This document shows, piece by piece, positions 24,500-37,536 of a DNA stretch of 64,000 nt. How positions within the stretch are numbered: the first letter of the stretch is position 1; every line of letters starts with the position of its first letter. This stretch comes from Litoditis marina (Eukaryota > Nematoda > Chromadorea > Rhabditida > Rhabditidae): contig OZ038434.1 of NCBI GenBank assembly GCA_964036275.1, positions 11,613,060 to 11,677,059 of the forward strand. The letters run 5' to 3'. A program made the translations under genes and the position numbers. The notes beneath the pieces are model-generated. The model worked only from the letters and a program-made list of their open reading frames with translations, ran no database searches and was not told the origin of the DNA.

Positions 24500-24780
24500 T
24501 CATTCCGTCTGCTTTTTATGTCATTTTCTTTCGCCCTCTGTTTGCTCTCCCTCCTTTTTTATCCCTACTCATAGGGCCCGAAAACCGTCTTGTCGTCGTG
24601 TAATCCGGCGCTCGTTTTCCGCCCCTTTTTGCCTTATTAGGCTCCGCCATCGCCTGTTGACGTGTTGTCCTGAAGCGACTTGTGTAAACAGCGGACAGAC
24701 TCGCGCGCGGTCAGATCAACCTGTTAACCGCTAACGGGTACAAAACAAAGCGCAGATTAGCATTATGGGGATCTCTGAAG
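24500..24780. other. CpG-rich, pyrimidine-rich block
   Basis: CG-rich segment (for example TCGCGCGCGGTCAG) just after the candidate exon. A long ORF here looks like a product of low stop density, not coding. Confidence 0.3.
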
Positions 24781-26390
24781 AGTCACAAAGCATATCCTAG
24801 TAGTAGATGGAGAAGTCACGTAAAACGTAGAAAAACATATGCAATTGGGCACTGTAAAATTGTGAGTTTCACGATTTCCCACGTAATCCGTAATTGTCGA
24901 TTTGATTAACAGAGAGGCTGTGTCGTTAAACGTAAAGAAACATAAATGGAAAAAGATCACCTGCAAACCTTTGTAAAATTGGTAGAAAAGTTGAGGAAAA
25001 CTTAGTGTTACCACTGACCCTTATCAAATTGTTCGGTCACCTCTGGGAAAGTTTTCCCGAGTCCTTGTTTTTGTGCCCTATAATCTAGAACCAAATGTTT
25101 GCTTGCACTCTCATGGAACAGTGTTTAGCAGTATTTCTATCAGCCCGGCGTTTAGATAAAACTCTCCCTTTTTATAGCAAAAACAAATCAGTTGTGATTG
25201 TAGTATGGAGTTGTAACACGTTGCGTTTTACAGCAAATTCTGAAAATATGCTGCGTTCGCAGATAAGACCTCAACTTTAACTTGTTCGCCTACGGTTATG
25301 TCTGAAACATGTCTCTTGCCAGCTTAAAAATATCAATTATTACGTGTGTTATCGAGAAGTTTATGCACTAGAACTGATTGAATTTGTATGATTATTAGCC
25401 AACAGTTGCTCTTGACCCAATCCGGCTACGCGTACCAGCTAATCGCTTGTTTTGCCACAACCGCCAAATACGCTCTATTACGATACGGCTAAACTCGGCT
25501 ATTCCTTCCATTTCGCAACGTTCCACAATTTCGTACTTTGAATCAATTCGGAAACGTAATCATTCGGCAATTCAAGAATGTAGCCTGTTAACAAGAACAA
25601 TTTATAAACGTGATTCAAACTTCTGGTTTGTTCAACAGATGAGCAAGTATACGTCGTGCTGCAACAGTTCAAGCGGTTCGATTTTGCGACTAGAATATTT
25701 TTAAAAATAACAAAACTTATTTGCTTATCTGCCACAAATGTTCAAACTATTTTCTACAGAACCATATTCTTTGCAGAATTCAAAAATTTATAAAAATTTG
25801 GATAGAACTTGCAGAATACAGAACAATCTCCTGTTGTGAAATCCAAAACTTGAACTTGGATAACTCTTGTCCGTTCAAAAACGGTGTCCTTTTGTGGCCG
25901 CGTATTTCGTCTGTGTGTTGTGATGGGGCGGACTGCCACCGCCTGTTACATACTGTTTGCACAAACTGAAACTACGTTGCTGACCGCCGGATAGCAGATA
26001 TCCGCTACTGACCACACATACAAATGGCTTTCGGATGACATCTCCTGACCGATAACACTTTATAGTCGAGGCCCACCTGACATGGTTCAAACTACGGTAT
26101 CACACGATTTCACTGTCATCTTCTGATTCGATCATGCAACCTATATCATTCCTATTTCTACAACGCGCTGATCTTTTATCCTTTTGAAGGTTCCTCTAAG
26201 CGACAACATTTCAAAGAATCTGTTCTCAGATTCTTGACTACGGTATGGTTACTATTCACTGTGTAGCCTTGTCTGACATCATTTCATTATAGAACCTCAT
26301 CTTGAACACTCTAGCCTACGGTATCTACAATAATCGCTGTGTCAAATACTGTTTTTGTGTGACATCCCCTCACCGACAACATTAATGATC
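24781..26390. other. Non-coding stretch
   Basis: AT-rich, with no gene recognised. Short cysteine-containing ORFs near 25720-25970 lack splice partners. Confidence 0.35.
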
Positions 26391-26393
26391 GAA

Positions 26394-26540
<147 letters not shown>

Positions 26541-27310
26541 TGTTCTCACATACTCTACGGTTCGTCTCCTATTCACTGTGTCGTCTTAACTAACACCATT
26601 TCAGGATCGCATCCACATTCACATGCTGTATCTCAACTAGTCATTGTGCTCTGTTTTCGTATGACATCCCCCTCCCGACAAAATTTCATCATCAAATCTC
26701 GCATACCCTTGACCACAGCATATCTACCTATTATGTGTCTTACTCTGCATTTTTATAAAATAACCTAACCGACAATTTTCATAGTCCACCTCAAACACTC
26801 TGAATTACGGCATCTTCACTACTCACTGTGTAATCTTCTGCTTCAGTACAGTATGATCGCCTAACGACACCACTTCATGAAATTCGTTTTTTTTGTAGAA
26901 CTTTTCACTACCCCGAGTAATCGAAGCAGAACTGCACATTCCCTATTCTTAGCCCTCAAAGCCTACAGTATCAGCATTAGTAACGCAAGTAGCAGATGGA
27001 ATGAAGATCTGTTCTACCTGGACAAGTGAGAGGGATAATCACTCTTTCTATCCCGCGAGGGCCAAAAGCGTCCCTCTACTCACAACATTATTAGAAATTG
27101 TTTACTCCCCTATAAGCTGTTTCAGCTGATTTTCTAGTCTATTTTACAGATCACGGAAAACACCTTCATACGTGTGCACGTATGAACACATGTCTATTTG
27201 TAGAAATTTGCAATTTCACTAAGCGGTTGCATTCTAGAAAACACACACACTACATCACTCATTCTATCACAATCATCTTTTCTCTGATCCTCTATCCCAT
27301 TCCCCTAGCT

Positions 27311-27369
27311 TTCGCTCTCCCTATCTCTCTCTCCCGATCTCTCTCTCCCTCCCTCCCTCTCTCTCTCTG

Positions 27370-27440
<71 letters not shown>

Positions 27441-27914
27441 TGCGCTCTCTATTGATGTTTCTCTATATTTCTCTCGCTCTGTTTCTCTCCATCTCTCCTC
27501 TTCTCTACCTACCTCCCTGTCTCTCTCTCTCCCCTCTCTCTCTCTCAATTCTCACACGTTCGAAATTCATAGTCGATTCTCATTGGTAATAGAAACCGAG
27601 CCAATTTCCCAAGGTATCGCATATCGCGCATCGCTGACCATTCCTTTGGTCAACATGCATATTTCCCCCGATTTCATCTACATTACTTTCTCAAGTACCA
27701 TATTTGTGGAACTCGGAAAGTTACCTTATTAAAAAAGGTTTTCTTGTTCATTCTTCTCCTTTTGCAACTCGAATCAACATAATGCTCTATCACTGTGTCC
27801 AAAACCGACGGTTTTCTGAACTACGAGTACCACTTTTTTTGTAAACCCATTCTCTGCAACTCTCTATGTCTGTCTCTTCCCCTCTCTCTTTCTTTCTCTT
27901 TTCTCATACTAACC

Positions 27915-27962
<48 letters not shown>

Positions 27963-28031
27963 TTCCTCTCTCTCTTTCATACCCCCTCCCTATCACTCTC
28001 TCTCCTTCTCTCTCCTTCTCCCTCTCTTTCG

Positions 28032-28073
<42 letters not shown>

Positions 28074-28093
28074 TTCTCTCTCTCTCGCTCTCT
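27311..28093. repeat. Cluster of (CT)n polypyrimidine tracts
   Basis: Three long CT-rich arrays (about 27311-27546, 27916-27962 and 28005-28093) separated by AT-rich DNA. Apparent Ser/Leu-rich ORFs here come only from the repeat. Confidence 0.9.
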
Positions 28094-28109
28094 GTTTTCT
28101 CCTCCCTGT

Positions 28110-28200
28110 CTACCTGCCGACGCTTCCTCCAGCCGCTTATTATTGCGCACTTCTCTTCCTTGTATAGGCCAAATATTTGCATATCGCTTACTCGGACATA
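28110..28200. promoter_or_regulatory. Octamer island after polypyrimidine tract
   Basis: ATTGCGCAC followed about 30 bases later by ATTTGCATATCG (octamer at 28175-28182). The same two motifs occur at 17 kb, also next to a CT tract. Confidence 0.35.
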
Positions 28201-28351
28201 GCTAGAACACTCTTGACTCATCCTTTGAAGGCAACTGCTAGAGGGAACCACCCGCTATGTAACAGTACGAGTCCACACGGAGTAACAACCCTTTCAATAG
28301 ATGTCGCACAGGGAGGGGCGGGCTAAACTAGTACATGTTAGTAAACCTGCA

Positions 28352-28415
28352 GTGATTGTAGTTTGGTTTCTCTGTGATTCAGTCCTAGATAGCAATGTCT
28401 GATCAAACTACCACC
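28352..28415. repeat. Short TGTAGTTT hairpin repeat
   Basis: TGATTGTAGTTTGGTTTCTC ... CTGATCAAACTACC, a member of the dispersed hairpin family. Confidence 0.5.
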
Positions 28416-28729
28416 CAGATGTGATCATTTCCTACAACCGTTAGTTTTCGAAAATAGTTTTGTTAAGAGTAATATCTAAATTGATCTTTTAACATCCTTA
28501 ACACGCTTCACGGTCAGGATAATGTCTGCCAATCGTGTTGTTCGATCTGCTAAGCCGATTTGGCACAACAAGATAATTGGGACCCACTAAGGATGAAAAT
28601 CCAGTAAGAACTAGTTTGCTCTGTAATACTGTGCGAATAATCGAGTATTCAAACTATTTTTTTACGGGTTTTTGGAGGTATGTGACATATCTTCCGAGTT
28701 TTTGCTAAACTTGAAGTTACCACGTGCGA

Positions 28730-29000
28730 TGCAATCACCTCGCGCTCCTTTGCGGGCTTTAGTGGACTCCGGTGTTTCAGGTGTGCTATAAAAGGGTGAT
28801 AGTGTGCACCTGGCACGATATTCATCTTCTCACGATCAGCAATGCTTAAAGGCCACGTCTCCGCTCTTCCATCTTCTTTCTCTCACAAGAGATTCGAATC
28901 GACGCGCAATTTGCATACTGTTTGCGTCGCGGCTCGTGTTTGAACGGTGCCGCACTGTTTCACGCGACAACCGGCTGGCTGCGAGCCACACCGGAAACAA
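28730..29000 (+). promoter_or_regulatory. Candidate TATA promoter
   Basis: A canonical TATAAAAGGG at about 28787 lies in a CpG-rich block. Expected initiation about 30 bases later falls in ATATTCATCTTCTCA. An octamer ATTTGCAT lies at 28909-28916. It could drive a transcript that includes the candidate exons at 31042 and 32522. Confidence 0.4.
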
Positions 29001-29780
29001 CTGCTACAGTACCCCAGTTGGCCTGCTCATCCAAATGTGTTTCAAACTGTTGCAAATCGCTGACTCATCTAAAATAACATATCCCGCTTTGAGAAATAAA
29101 AATGATCAACCAAATCAAAACATTTTTTAGCAATGTTTAGTCGTATCGAAAGTTGAACCAATTTGCGAAATTCGTATGTAATTAAGCAACGTTTAGACAA
29201 AACGCTACATCCGACTTGTAACTTGAAGGAACAACAAGATTTTCGCCAGAATATTCTAACATGAAAATATTTATAAGTAGATCTCGAAATTTCGTTACAG
29301 CATTACTTTTTCCTTCCAACCATTTGCCCTTTTGTTGTATGGTCAGCTGAACGGAGGAAACGTCCATCATATTTGTTCAAGTCTATTCAGTTTGTGACGT
29401 TATTAGCGAAAAACGGAGTTGCAGCTGCTTTCCAGCAGAAAAAAAAAACTGTTGCGTTCATTTGAGAGTTATGAGGTTATGACGATGGTTGCCATACAAC
29501 TATCTTCAAATTGCACAAGCATCGTGCCTGGTTCAGGAACGTTCTAGACATTTCGAAAAGAGTAAGCGCTTCAAATACGATATTTCGCGTTCAAGATTCA
29601 CTCGTAGACCAATGTATATACTCTAAGTGAGGGAATCCTGTATGGTACTAGGAGAGTAGACAGGACTGTACTAAGGCTAGCATAACCCAAATACAATTAG
29701 TCATACTATTTCCACATCTCATTGACTGCAGCAGTATTCTTGTACTGGTGAGATGGAAAATTAAATGTGGAGGTACTCCT

Positions 29781-29910
29781 GAGGCCGTATGCATGAAACA
29801 TCCCGGGCCGGGTTGGGATGCTATCCCGAGCTGAATCGGCCGGGAAATAGCCGAATCCAGCTGGGGTTAGCATCCCAACCCGGACCGGGATGTTTCTTGC
29901 ATACGGCCTC
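29781..29910. mobile_element. 130-bp palindromic MITE
   Basis: Starts GAGGCCGTATGCATGAAACA and ends with its near complement. Arms contain CATCCCGGGCCGGGTTGGGATGC-like sequence and the whole unit folds into one hairpin. Its outermost GGCCGTAT matches the nested element at 6221. Confidence 0.85.
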
Positions 29911-30516
29911 TGAGATGCTTGTTAGCTTTCTGTAGATGTACATCGCATTTTTATGAACAGTTTTGAATTTTTCAATAAAATATAATATTCATCTTTTCTG
30001 TTCGCTCATTCAATTTCTCTCCGAGCTCATTTACAATTCCGCCGTACGGTCTTCCCAGACTCCACGTAGCTGTCTTACGCCTATTGATCTTGAAAAATAC
30101 GTTTTGAGTAGTTTCTGAGAAAGTTTTCTCTCTAATATACTTTTACATCTCATCTTAGATTGATTCCTCGTTTTGATAGGTCTCTCAATCCCTACATCAC
30201 CATACACCATACACCCTTCTTCACTCTTTTTCACTCTTTTTCAATCATTGTTGTCCGTTTCTTCTCCCTCCCCTCCCCCTCTCTCTCTCTCTCTTTCCCT
30301 CTCTCTCCCTCTCTCCGTACCTCTCCTTGTAATACGGCATGACCATTCCCTTTGGTCATCTTCTGAATACGTGCAAGCCAGCACCGACTAGTGGCCATTA
30401 TCATGCGTGTCTTTTGTATGAGCCCCCACCCTCTCACCCGGGGACAATATCCTTCTCTATCCATAACTACAGTATACCCTTGACTCGTACAGACCCGACC
30501 TGTTTCTCGTCTCAAA

Positions 30517-30633
30517 GCATGACGATAATGTGGACCAATCCCGTGTCAACGGTCCTTTAAACGACAATTGAAAAATGTATTGCAGTTTAAAGGACTAAAG
30601 CGTTGGGATTGGACCACATAATCGTCCTTCGTT
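30517..30633. mobile_element. Palindromic MITE, GGACGATTATGTGG family, copy 2
   Basis: The unit is highly similar to the 20507 and 45674 copies: GTGGACCAATCCCGTGTCAA at the left and GACCACATAATCGTCC at the right. Confidence 0.85.
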
Positions 30634-31041
30634 AATCAATTATTGCCTTTCCAATGCGACTTTGGAAACGTGCCAAGAAAACTCCCACCCTGTTTTGCAC
30701 TATGACATAATACTCGACACTCTTTTTAGAAACCTTTGTTTTCGCTGAAAATTATTAATCCGAATCTCAATTGGCAAGCTGCCAAAGTTTTTCATACTAG
30801 ATTCGAGTAGTCTCAATCTTGTCAACTGCCCAGTTTTTGCTTTTGATGTGTTGGTAATTTTCTGAAATTTCCGTCTTGTTGTTTGCAATGCTGTCTCTGA
30901 GAACTCTATTTTGATGTTCTAGCGTTTTGTAACATTTCTACCATTGATATGTTCCAAAAAATCATTTTCATTTTCGAAAGTCTTGTGTGTATGAATTTAT
31001 GTTCGACAACTTATTTTACACTAAAGACTTCTATATTTCAG

Positions 31042-31082
31042 AAAAGATGCACGACGGCTATAATTTATTTCTGGATGAATTG
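31042..31082 (+). CDS. Candidate coding exon (KMHDGYNLFLDEL)
   Basis: TATATTTCAG acceptor, 41 bases, then TTG|gtgaga. Joined to the exon ending at 24498, the phase is kept and the sequence reads PTEKMHDGYNLFLDEL. An ATG at 31047 could instead be a start in a trans-spliced mRNA. Confidence 0.4.
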
Positions 31083-31507
31083 GTGAGAGCGAGCTATACT
31101 GAAGGCAGCAACTACTATTCCAACTCTCAAAAACTCTTTTCTTGTTTTCTAATATAGTTTTGTGTTTAACTCCATCAAACTCCCAAAGTTGTCTTTTGCT
31201 GAAAACTTGCGCCAGCTACTGTAGCGAGCCAGACCGTAATCTAGCAATTTCGGAGAGTACGGCTAAGCTTCCAGTAGATCTCTTTTCGGCCGACACCTCA
31301 CTAAACGCACGTAACCGCCCTCACGTATTCAAAACATGATGTTATTTCCGGAGCTTGAAGAGTCTTACTGTATTTCGCAATTCGGATACGTTTCGCAATC
31401 CAAAGATTGCTGGAACAGTGTCGGGTATATCTTTTCCGTTCTTTCTCTTCATCTCATTCTCCACCTTTTTCTCTTTTCCTTGTTCGTATTCAATTGTATG
31501 CTGTGTC

Positions 31508-31532
31508 ACCCTCTCTCACTCTCTCTCTCTCA

Positions 31533-31565
<33 letters not shown>
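31508..31565. repeat. (CT)n tract
   Basis: Polypyrimidine CT repeat followed by TTTTTTGCATATTG, again a tract next to a TTTGCATA-like motif. Confidence 0.8.
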
Positions 31566-31984
31566 GTGCCATCTCGAACCCTCTAACTGCCCTTTTTTGC
31601 ATATTGTCCACCTGGGAGAGCGTGAAATGGTCATAATCGCAGTAGCTTTGAAATGCCGCCCAAGTTGTTTCTCAGCGAAACTAATATTTTTACTATAATC
31701 GAGTTTTTTCAGTTCAACCATTGTCAAAGTAGGAATGCGAAGTAAAAGAAATGGTGCATTTCTCTTTTAGCCCGAAACCTGAAGTAAACCACCTTCACAT
31801 TTTGAATATAAATTAGAAAACTAATTTTTTTTGAAAATTGTAAAAGTGAACTATCGGTTGCGGGCTGAGGTTTTCTCTAGTGAGTGTGTAATGTCAGAAG
31901 TTCATCTCCAATTCAATAGCAGTAAACCTAATAATTTTCTGCACAAGTTGTCCATTCGTACTAGTAAGTGTGAGTTGAGGCGAG

Positions 31985-32020
31985 CGCCGTTATAATCATG
32001 ACGTCATGGCGGTCAGGTGT
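31985..32020. promoter_or_regulatory. CRE-type palindrome
   Basis: ATGACGTCAT (core TGACGTCA at 31999-32006), a full bZIP (CREB/ATF) consensus, upstream of a candidate exon. Confidence 0.35.
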
Positions 32021-32521
32021 GAGAGAACTGGCCAGCTAGGGTTTCATTGATTACCTGAAGTGCCCCCAGGGCATTTTGCAGGTGAACTGCCCATAATTGG
32101 CCGGCAATTTGACCATCAACGCGTTCACTTATTATTGCCGAAAATAGCTGTATTCCAGTAGTGACCTGGTGGAAGTAATTGACCAAAACCTCTATTTTTC
32201 TGGATTGTTAAGTTCAAAATGTTATCAAGTTTGATTGGGCTGGAACTTGTGTTGAACTAGCTCAATATCTGTGTATGATTAACGTTGCTTGCTTTGTTAT
32301 CAAGCTCAATGTGAGATTCTGTGTTGTTTTAATACTACCATCTTGATCATAAGCATAACTGCTCCTACTGCACGTGAGGCGCAACACTAGTAACAACTCG
32401 GCCATTTTCGAAACATCTAGGGTTTTTGATCACGAAGTTTCGTAGCTGTTTGTTGATTGTTACTACTTCAACGTTGTTCTAACAGTTTCTCTCCAGAAAC
32501 AGAACCAGTGAGACCATTCAG

Positions 32522-32551
32522 GATTTGCTCTTTGGAAAGCAGGCCTATACG
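32522..32551 (+). CDS. Candidate coding exon (DLLFGKQAYT)
   Basis: GACCATTCAG acceptor, 30 bases in phase with the previous candidate exon, then ACG|gtgtat, or two bases later GT|gtatgt, which is a better donor. With the second donor the frame would enter the exon at 37537 as VRYLLYDHQW and could return to the zinc-finger frame only by using a donor at 37565. Confidence 0.35.
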
Positions 32552-32570
32552 GTGTATGTAATCTATTCTA

Positions 32571-32640
32571 CTGTGTTTGTAGTTCGACCTTTCTTACTTT
32601 TCGGTGTGAGTTATGGCGTGTGGTTAGGTCAAGCTACAAC
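32571..32640. repeat. Short TGTAGTT hairpin repeat
   Basis: TGTGTTTGTAGTTCGACC ... GGTCAAGCTACAAC. Confidence 0.5.
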
Positions 32641-32661
32641 GAAAATTTGGTCTGTACTTTC

Positions 32662-33010
32662 GTTCCTATATTTCGTAAGTATTGTGGAATAGTATACATA
32701 GGTGAGGTAGTTTTTCTTCTACGAGATTTTTCTCTCTCTAAAAGAGGGAGTGAATTTCTATCTATATGTTCCCATATAAAAGTAATATGGGATATTATAT
32801 ATCGATGAGGCAGTATTGCCCTAAAAGTTTTTTGAAAGCCCCCCCCCCCTACCTTCTAGTTCAGAAAATAGAATAGTATAATATATCGGTGGGGTAGTTT
32901 TTGTTCTACAAGATGTTTCTCTCTCTAAAAAAGACTGAATTTCTATCTATATGTTCCAGTATTCTACTAGAGTATTGTGGAATAGTATAATATATCGGCG
33001 AGGCAGAGTT
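32662..33010. repeat. Diverged direct repeats
   Basis: The phrases ATTGTGGAATAGTATA, TATATCGGTGAGGCAG, TTTCTCTCTCTAAAA and TTTCTATCTATATGTTCC recur in the same order about 150-200 bases apart, a partial tandem duplication. Confidence 0.65.
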
Positions 33011-33249
33011 TTACTGCCATCATGGATCGGGCTTCGGCTATTACAGCGAATGGCGAACAGAGTTCTCGGACCGGCCAAAAGACACAAAAACACCAGCCTC
33101 CGTCGGTGTCCACTATACGATCAGCTGATTACTCGCTACAATATATCACTCACATTGTGTCCTACTTTCTCTTTTTCTCTCTTTCTCTCCATATCTCTCT
33201 GTTTATCTATATTTTCTCTCTCTATTCCTCTATCACTAAGTTTTGAATC

Positions 33250-36200
33250 CGAGTAAATTTACTAGGTTTTACGTGGTATTTTGAAAACTTTCTCAACACT
33301 CTTGTTCTCAAAAAAAAATCGAATTCAGATTTTTCGCCATCGGTATTTTTGGTTCATCTTTTGCGTGCTCACACTCAAAATTTATAGGAATCACGATCCG
33401 CACGATCCATAGAGTTCTTCGACCGGTAATCATTCCGTGAGCTGCTCCGTAACATATTCCGTAGCCTCCGTAAGTACCGTAAGCCCACTATCTAAAACCT
33501 TATCGTAACTTAGCGGCACATCTATATGAGGCTTTTCCAGTTAGATGCACAGGTTCCTCTGAGAAGTACCGTAATCCGCTGTGCATCCGGGCTGACCTTC
33601 CCGCGCCCCCTTATCACCTATTACATCTGTCATTACCGGCCAACTTGATTTATAGGTACCCAGATTGAGTAATCGTCCATCCATACGGGTAAAATGCAAC
33701 AATTGATGAATGTATTCTAGTTTTTGAACCTTGTGCAAAATTATGCATGTTACGGTTCTCCGTATGCTTCGGCTATTTCAGTAATAGAAATCTGAAAAGT
33801 GAGTGAAAAACTGAGTGGAAGTTTTTTTGTGATGTTTGGTGTTTTGGTTTCAAAATCATCATTGGGGAAATTCGAAATTACCTAATGCACACAAATCACA
33901 ACATTCTTGGAAGCGTTTTTTGCATTGTGTTAGAAAAAAGAGGTTGGTACTGAGTGAAACAACTGGAAATGAGAACAGTTTCTCAAATGACATTGAGCTG
34001 TTCACATACGTGTATTTTTGGTTTCGCCACCGCGGAGGGTTTATCACAACCGTGTGCAAGAATATCCCGCTGACCCCCTCCCGACCTGCACCAGAATTTA
34101 TGTTTCACGAAACAGTGTGAGAATCGAGAGACGCAGGATGAGATCAGTCTGTCGGGATATTCTTGCATACGGGGCATTGTCTTGAGGTCGGACAGGGAAC
34201 ATCTCAATCGTGCGTATCTGGGGGCCAGATCAGGCTATGCGGTCACTAAAGATGTCCACCTAGATAGTAAGGGCGCGCCCTCTGCACAGTACCAATTCCA
34301 CTCTCTTCTTCTCTTATCACTCACACTCTCCGCAACTCGGTTTATTTCAAGTTAAGTTTTTTCCCATATTGCAAAGTTCCCTGCGAGACAATCTTTTTCT
34401 GAAGTCGAATGAAGTCAATTCTTAAATGAAAACATTTGACACAATCTATGTAACTCCCAAAACCAACTGACTCTTCCTCACGTTTTGTACTTGATTCCAC
34501 TGATTCATCAAAAAGCTCAGACATTGGATAATTTTCCTATTTCTTGAAATCGGCCACACTGCAATATTTTCAAGTTTTTGATTGAACTGTTACAATACCA
34601 CGGCAACGTGTATTTTTGTTCTAAGTAAATAGAATACCAATATGCCTCAACCAATAGGAAGATCCCCTTGCCTACCGTAGTGTTAATCCTGGTTTTCCTC
34701 CCCTCGCCGGCGCGGCTACTTATTGGGGTCTCAATCTACTGATAACATCCAATCTCTTTTTGGCTGGCCGCATACCCAACCTTGGCCCATCATAAACCCA
34801 TCAAATCTTTTGTCGCGAGACCAGCCGCCAATCACCAGTCCTTTGAACTACTATAACATTATGTGAGGTCCTAGTGGCAACTTTATATTCATTTTTGTGA
34901 AGATTGTATATGACTAATCAAATTTACCTAAATAGTCATGGGCACGTGTTAAATAGATCATAACTCAATCACATGTATTGATTTATGTGATTTCCATTCT
35001 TGTCTACTATTGCCTCACTTTTGTTTATTCAGAAAGAATGCGTTCATGTAAAAAAAAAACTCTTACTACCCAAGTATCAAATGCCCCGGGACACCGGGCT
35101 GAACTTTGCCATCACTGTTCCAGTTCGCGGTAGATGTTTTCGAAACGGGGGGCTGCAAAACAGTTTTGTGTTGGTGGGGAAACGATGCCATGAGACCAGT
35201 TGATAGTTTCACTGCCCCACACAACTAACTAACTAATCATGATACCTGTTTGGGGGCGAAAGTAGACAAATAGCGGTCAGAAACACTTTCCTTTTTCTCC
35301 ACCAATGCTTCGTGGAACAGCTGTTTTTTGCTTCGAGACTTTGGTTTTATTAGTTTGATTGTAGCACATTTTCAGTTTAAGCTAACTGATTAACAATTGA
35401 GAACATTTGGAAAACAACACTGACTATCTCCTTGCTTCGGCGTAAGATATTTCGCGACACCTTTTTTACGCCCAACAAGAACTGAATAAACATTGCACTG
35501 AATTTTCGAATGAAGGAGATGGTTAGATAAAGTTGATTTAATGATGTGAATAAAACGGTTATCATCTGTTTAGTAGTAAATTACGAGAGTATATATATAT
35601 GCATGCACTATCTCGATCATTAGAAAAAACTTTCCATGAAAGAGAGGGGGAGAAGTCGGAATCACGTTTGAATAGTTCTTTTTATTATGAAATATACAAC
35701 TATCATCATAGTTTTAATTGTATAAAGTGCTGTTATTCTCTCAGTTTCGTGAAAAAACATGCTAACCATCGTGCGATTATCCAGAATCTTCAAATCCTCA
35801 GCACTCTCTCTCCCCATATATGTTGTTGAATAAACGTATTTTTGTTCGCGGAACTAAGCCTAATATTCTCAAATAAGTCTCATGCGGGTGATTAGGCGGA
35901 TTGGATATCCTTTTAGCACAAGCATCTTACTGTATTTCCCTGTCTGAGCTGGTGTTTTGCTTGTTTGAATCATTTTCGATCCCTAAAAATTAGTAACAGT
36001 ATTTACTAAAGTATTTTGCGCGAAATAAGTGTAGTGGACATTTTCCTATAGTTTTAGTCTCAAATCTCAGTTTCTCTGTAATCTAAGCGGATACCACGGA
36101 CACTATAGTCTATAGCCCTATAGCCCCCTTCTTACTGCTCTTCTTCTCTTTATCGCCCGAAACTAGTATTTGCATAGAGTTAGTGGCTAGCCATCATTTA

Positions 36201-37530
36201 GCGGGATTCTCATAATCTCAGGTTGCGGTGCACGAAAAAACGGTCAATCCGGGCGGGCCCCGGGCCGGGGGACCGGTATTGAAACCAGCGTCGTTCACGC
36301 GTAATTTACTCCAATAGATACTGGCTAGTTGACCGCTAGTTATATACTTTCGCGCTCGATTTCATTCTCCTTCAGTAGGAACTTCAGGCTTACGACGTTT
36401 TTGAAATGGAAATGTGTGTACTTTTTTTTCACTTCCAGTAAAAAGATTCTATTTATAGAACGTTGGCAACTCAAGAGATCAACGTTCTTGTTGTCTTTCA
36501 CTCAAACTAATGTGTTTCAACAGCTAGAGGAAAGTTGGAATAATGTAACATAAAGTTTGAATTCACATAAACTCTAGCTACAACCTTTTTTCAAATTTTC
36601 CAAAGTGTTTCTGGAAATCTTTACCTCTAAATGTTTAGAACCCTACCCCTCTCTTATTTTATCATGTTTCTGCATAGTTTGCTCCAGGTCACTGTTTTTG
36701 TGCCTCCAGCCATCTGACCTTATCTCCCTAAGTAATGTCGCAACGGCTTTCTCTTATAATGTTTGCTTTTCGTGGTCCAACTGGTCACTTCTCTTCTTAT
36801 CTTTTCAAATGGTTCAGTCCATCCAAATGACCGCTCCAAAGTCTCCAGGACTTCCAAATTCACCCACCCTCTTGAAAAACTCTAGTCTTTCTATTTTCAC
36901 TGACATATAAGTTTGTTCAGATACATTTGACGTTAAAACATAGAACACATCGAAAGGCACACTACGTGTTATAATAAAGTGACACTTTTCAACTTTTTTG
37001 CGACCAGTACATCTAGAGTTGACTAGTACATCTAGACCCAACCTGGATACTCATACTGTAACACGTATTGACCGAGTCATTGCGTTTTTCGTTTGATATC
37101 TAACAAAATGATATAAGAAAGTCAAACTTCTCTCGATATAAAGGGAAAAAGTATCTGCACACTCAAACGAAACATCAACATCACATAGATTTCCGTTGCA
37201 TATTGTGTTTGTGCGAATTGTAAATTTGAATAACACCCTAGAAATCTAATCAACAAGTTGATCCCTAGAGCTTCGTTAACATTTCGGTCCATCTCCTTGT
37301 TTTCGCGGCATTCTCTTAATTGTTTACCTTACGTTCAAATACCACCATCTTATTTTCCTAGAAGGCAGTAATAGAAATAGATAGCTCTCTGAACTGCACA
37401 CAATGCAAATGACTATGTTCTCTCAACTCTGAAAATCAAGTATAACTCATCTTTGTATAATCTATTTATGTTGTTGTAGTTCTGGTACACGTTTCCTGGT
37501 TTGACAATTGTCATTTATATATAATATATC
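33250..37530. other. Long stretch upstream of the zinc-finger gene
   Basis: No secure exon. It holds a palindromic element at 34050-34173 and an octamer at 36168-36175. A segment at 36816 begins after a good TTTTCAAATGGTTCAG acceptor and reads SIQMTAPKSPGLPNSPTLL, but has no convincing donor. It may be 5' UTR, intron or promoter of the downstream gene. Confidence 0.35.
34050..34173. mobile_element. Palindromic MITE relic
   Basis: Inverted ends GTGCAAGAATATCCCG and CGGGATATTCTTGCATACGG. Internal CTGCGTCTCTCG-like sequence (reverse orientation) is shared with 18083-18230 and 38940-39055. Confidence 0.65.
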
Positions 37531-37536
37531 TTTCAG

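Larger units (their letters stand above)
29001..31020. other. Non-coding stretch
   Basis: No gene recognised. It contains the 29781 palindrome, a CT tract around 30270-30320, and MITE copy 2 at 30517. Confidence 0.4.

Noticed and set aside
27182..28205. Long Ser/Leu-rich ORFs of over 100 codons
   Set aside because: They are translations of CT dinucleotide repeats; no splice context and no non-repeat domain.
33022..33246. ORF beginning MDRASAITANGEQ
   Set aside because: All three frames are open over the GC-richer part and none joins neighbouring exons convincingly.
36605..36910. Exon reading SIQMTAPKSPGLPNSP
   Set aside because: The acceptor is good and the composition suggestive, but no adequate donor keeps the frame, and none of its phases enters the 37537 exon without a stop.
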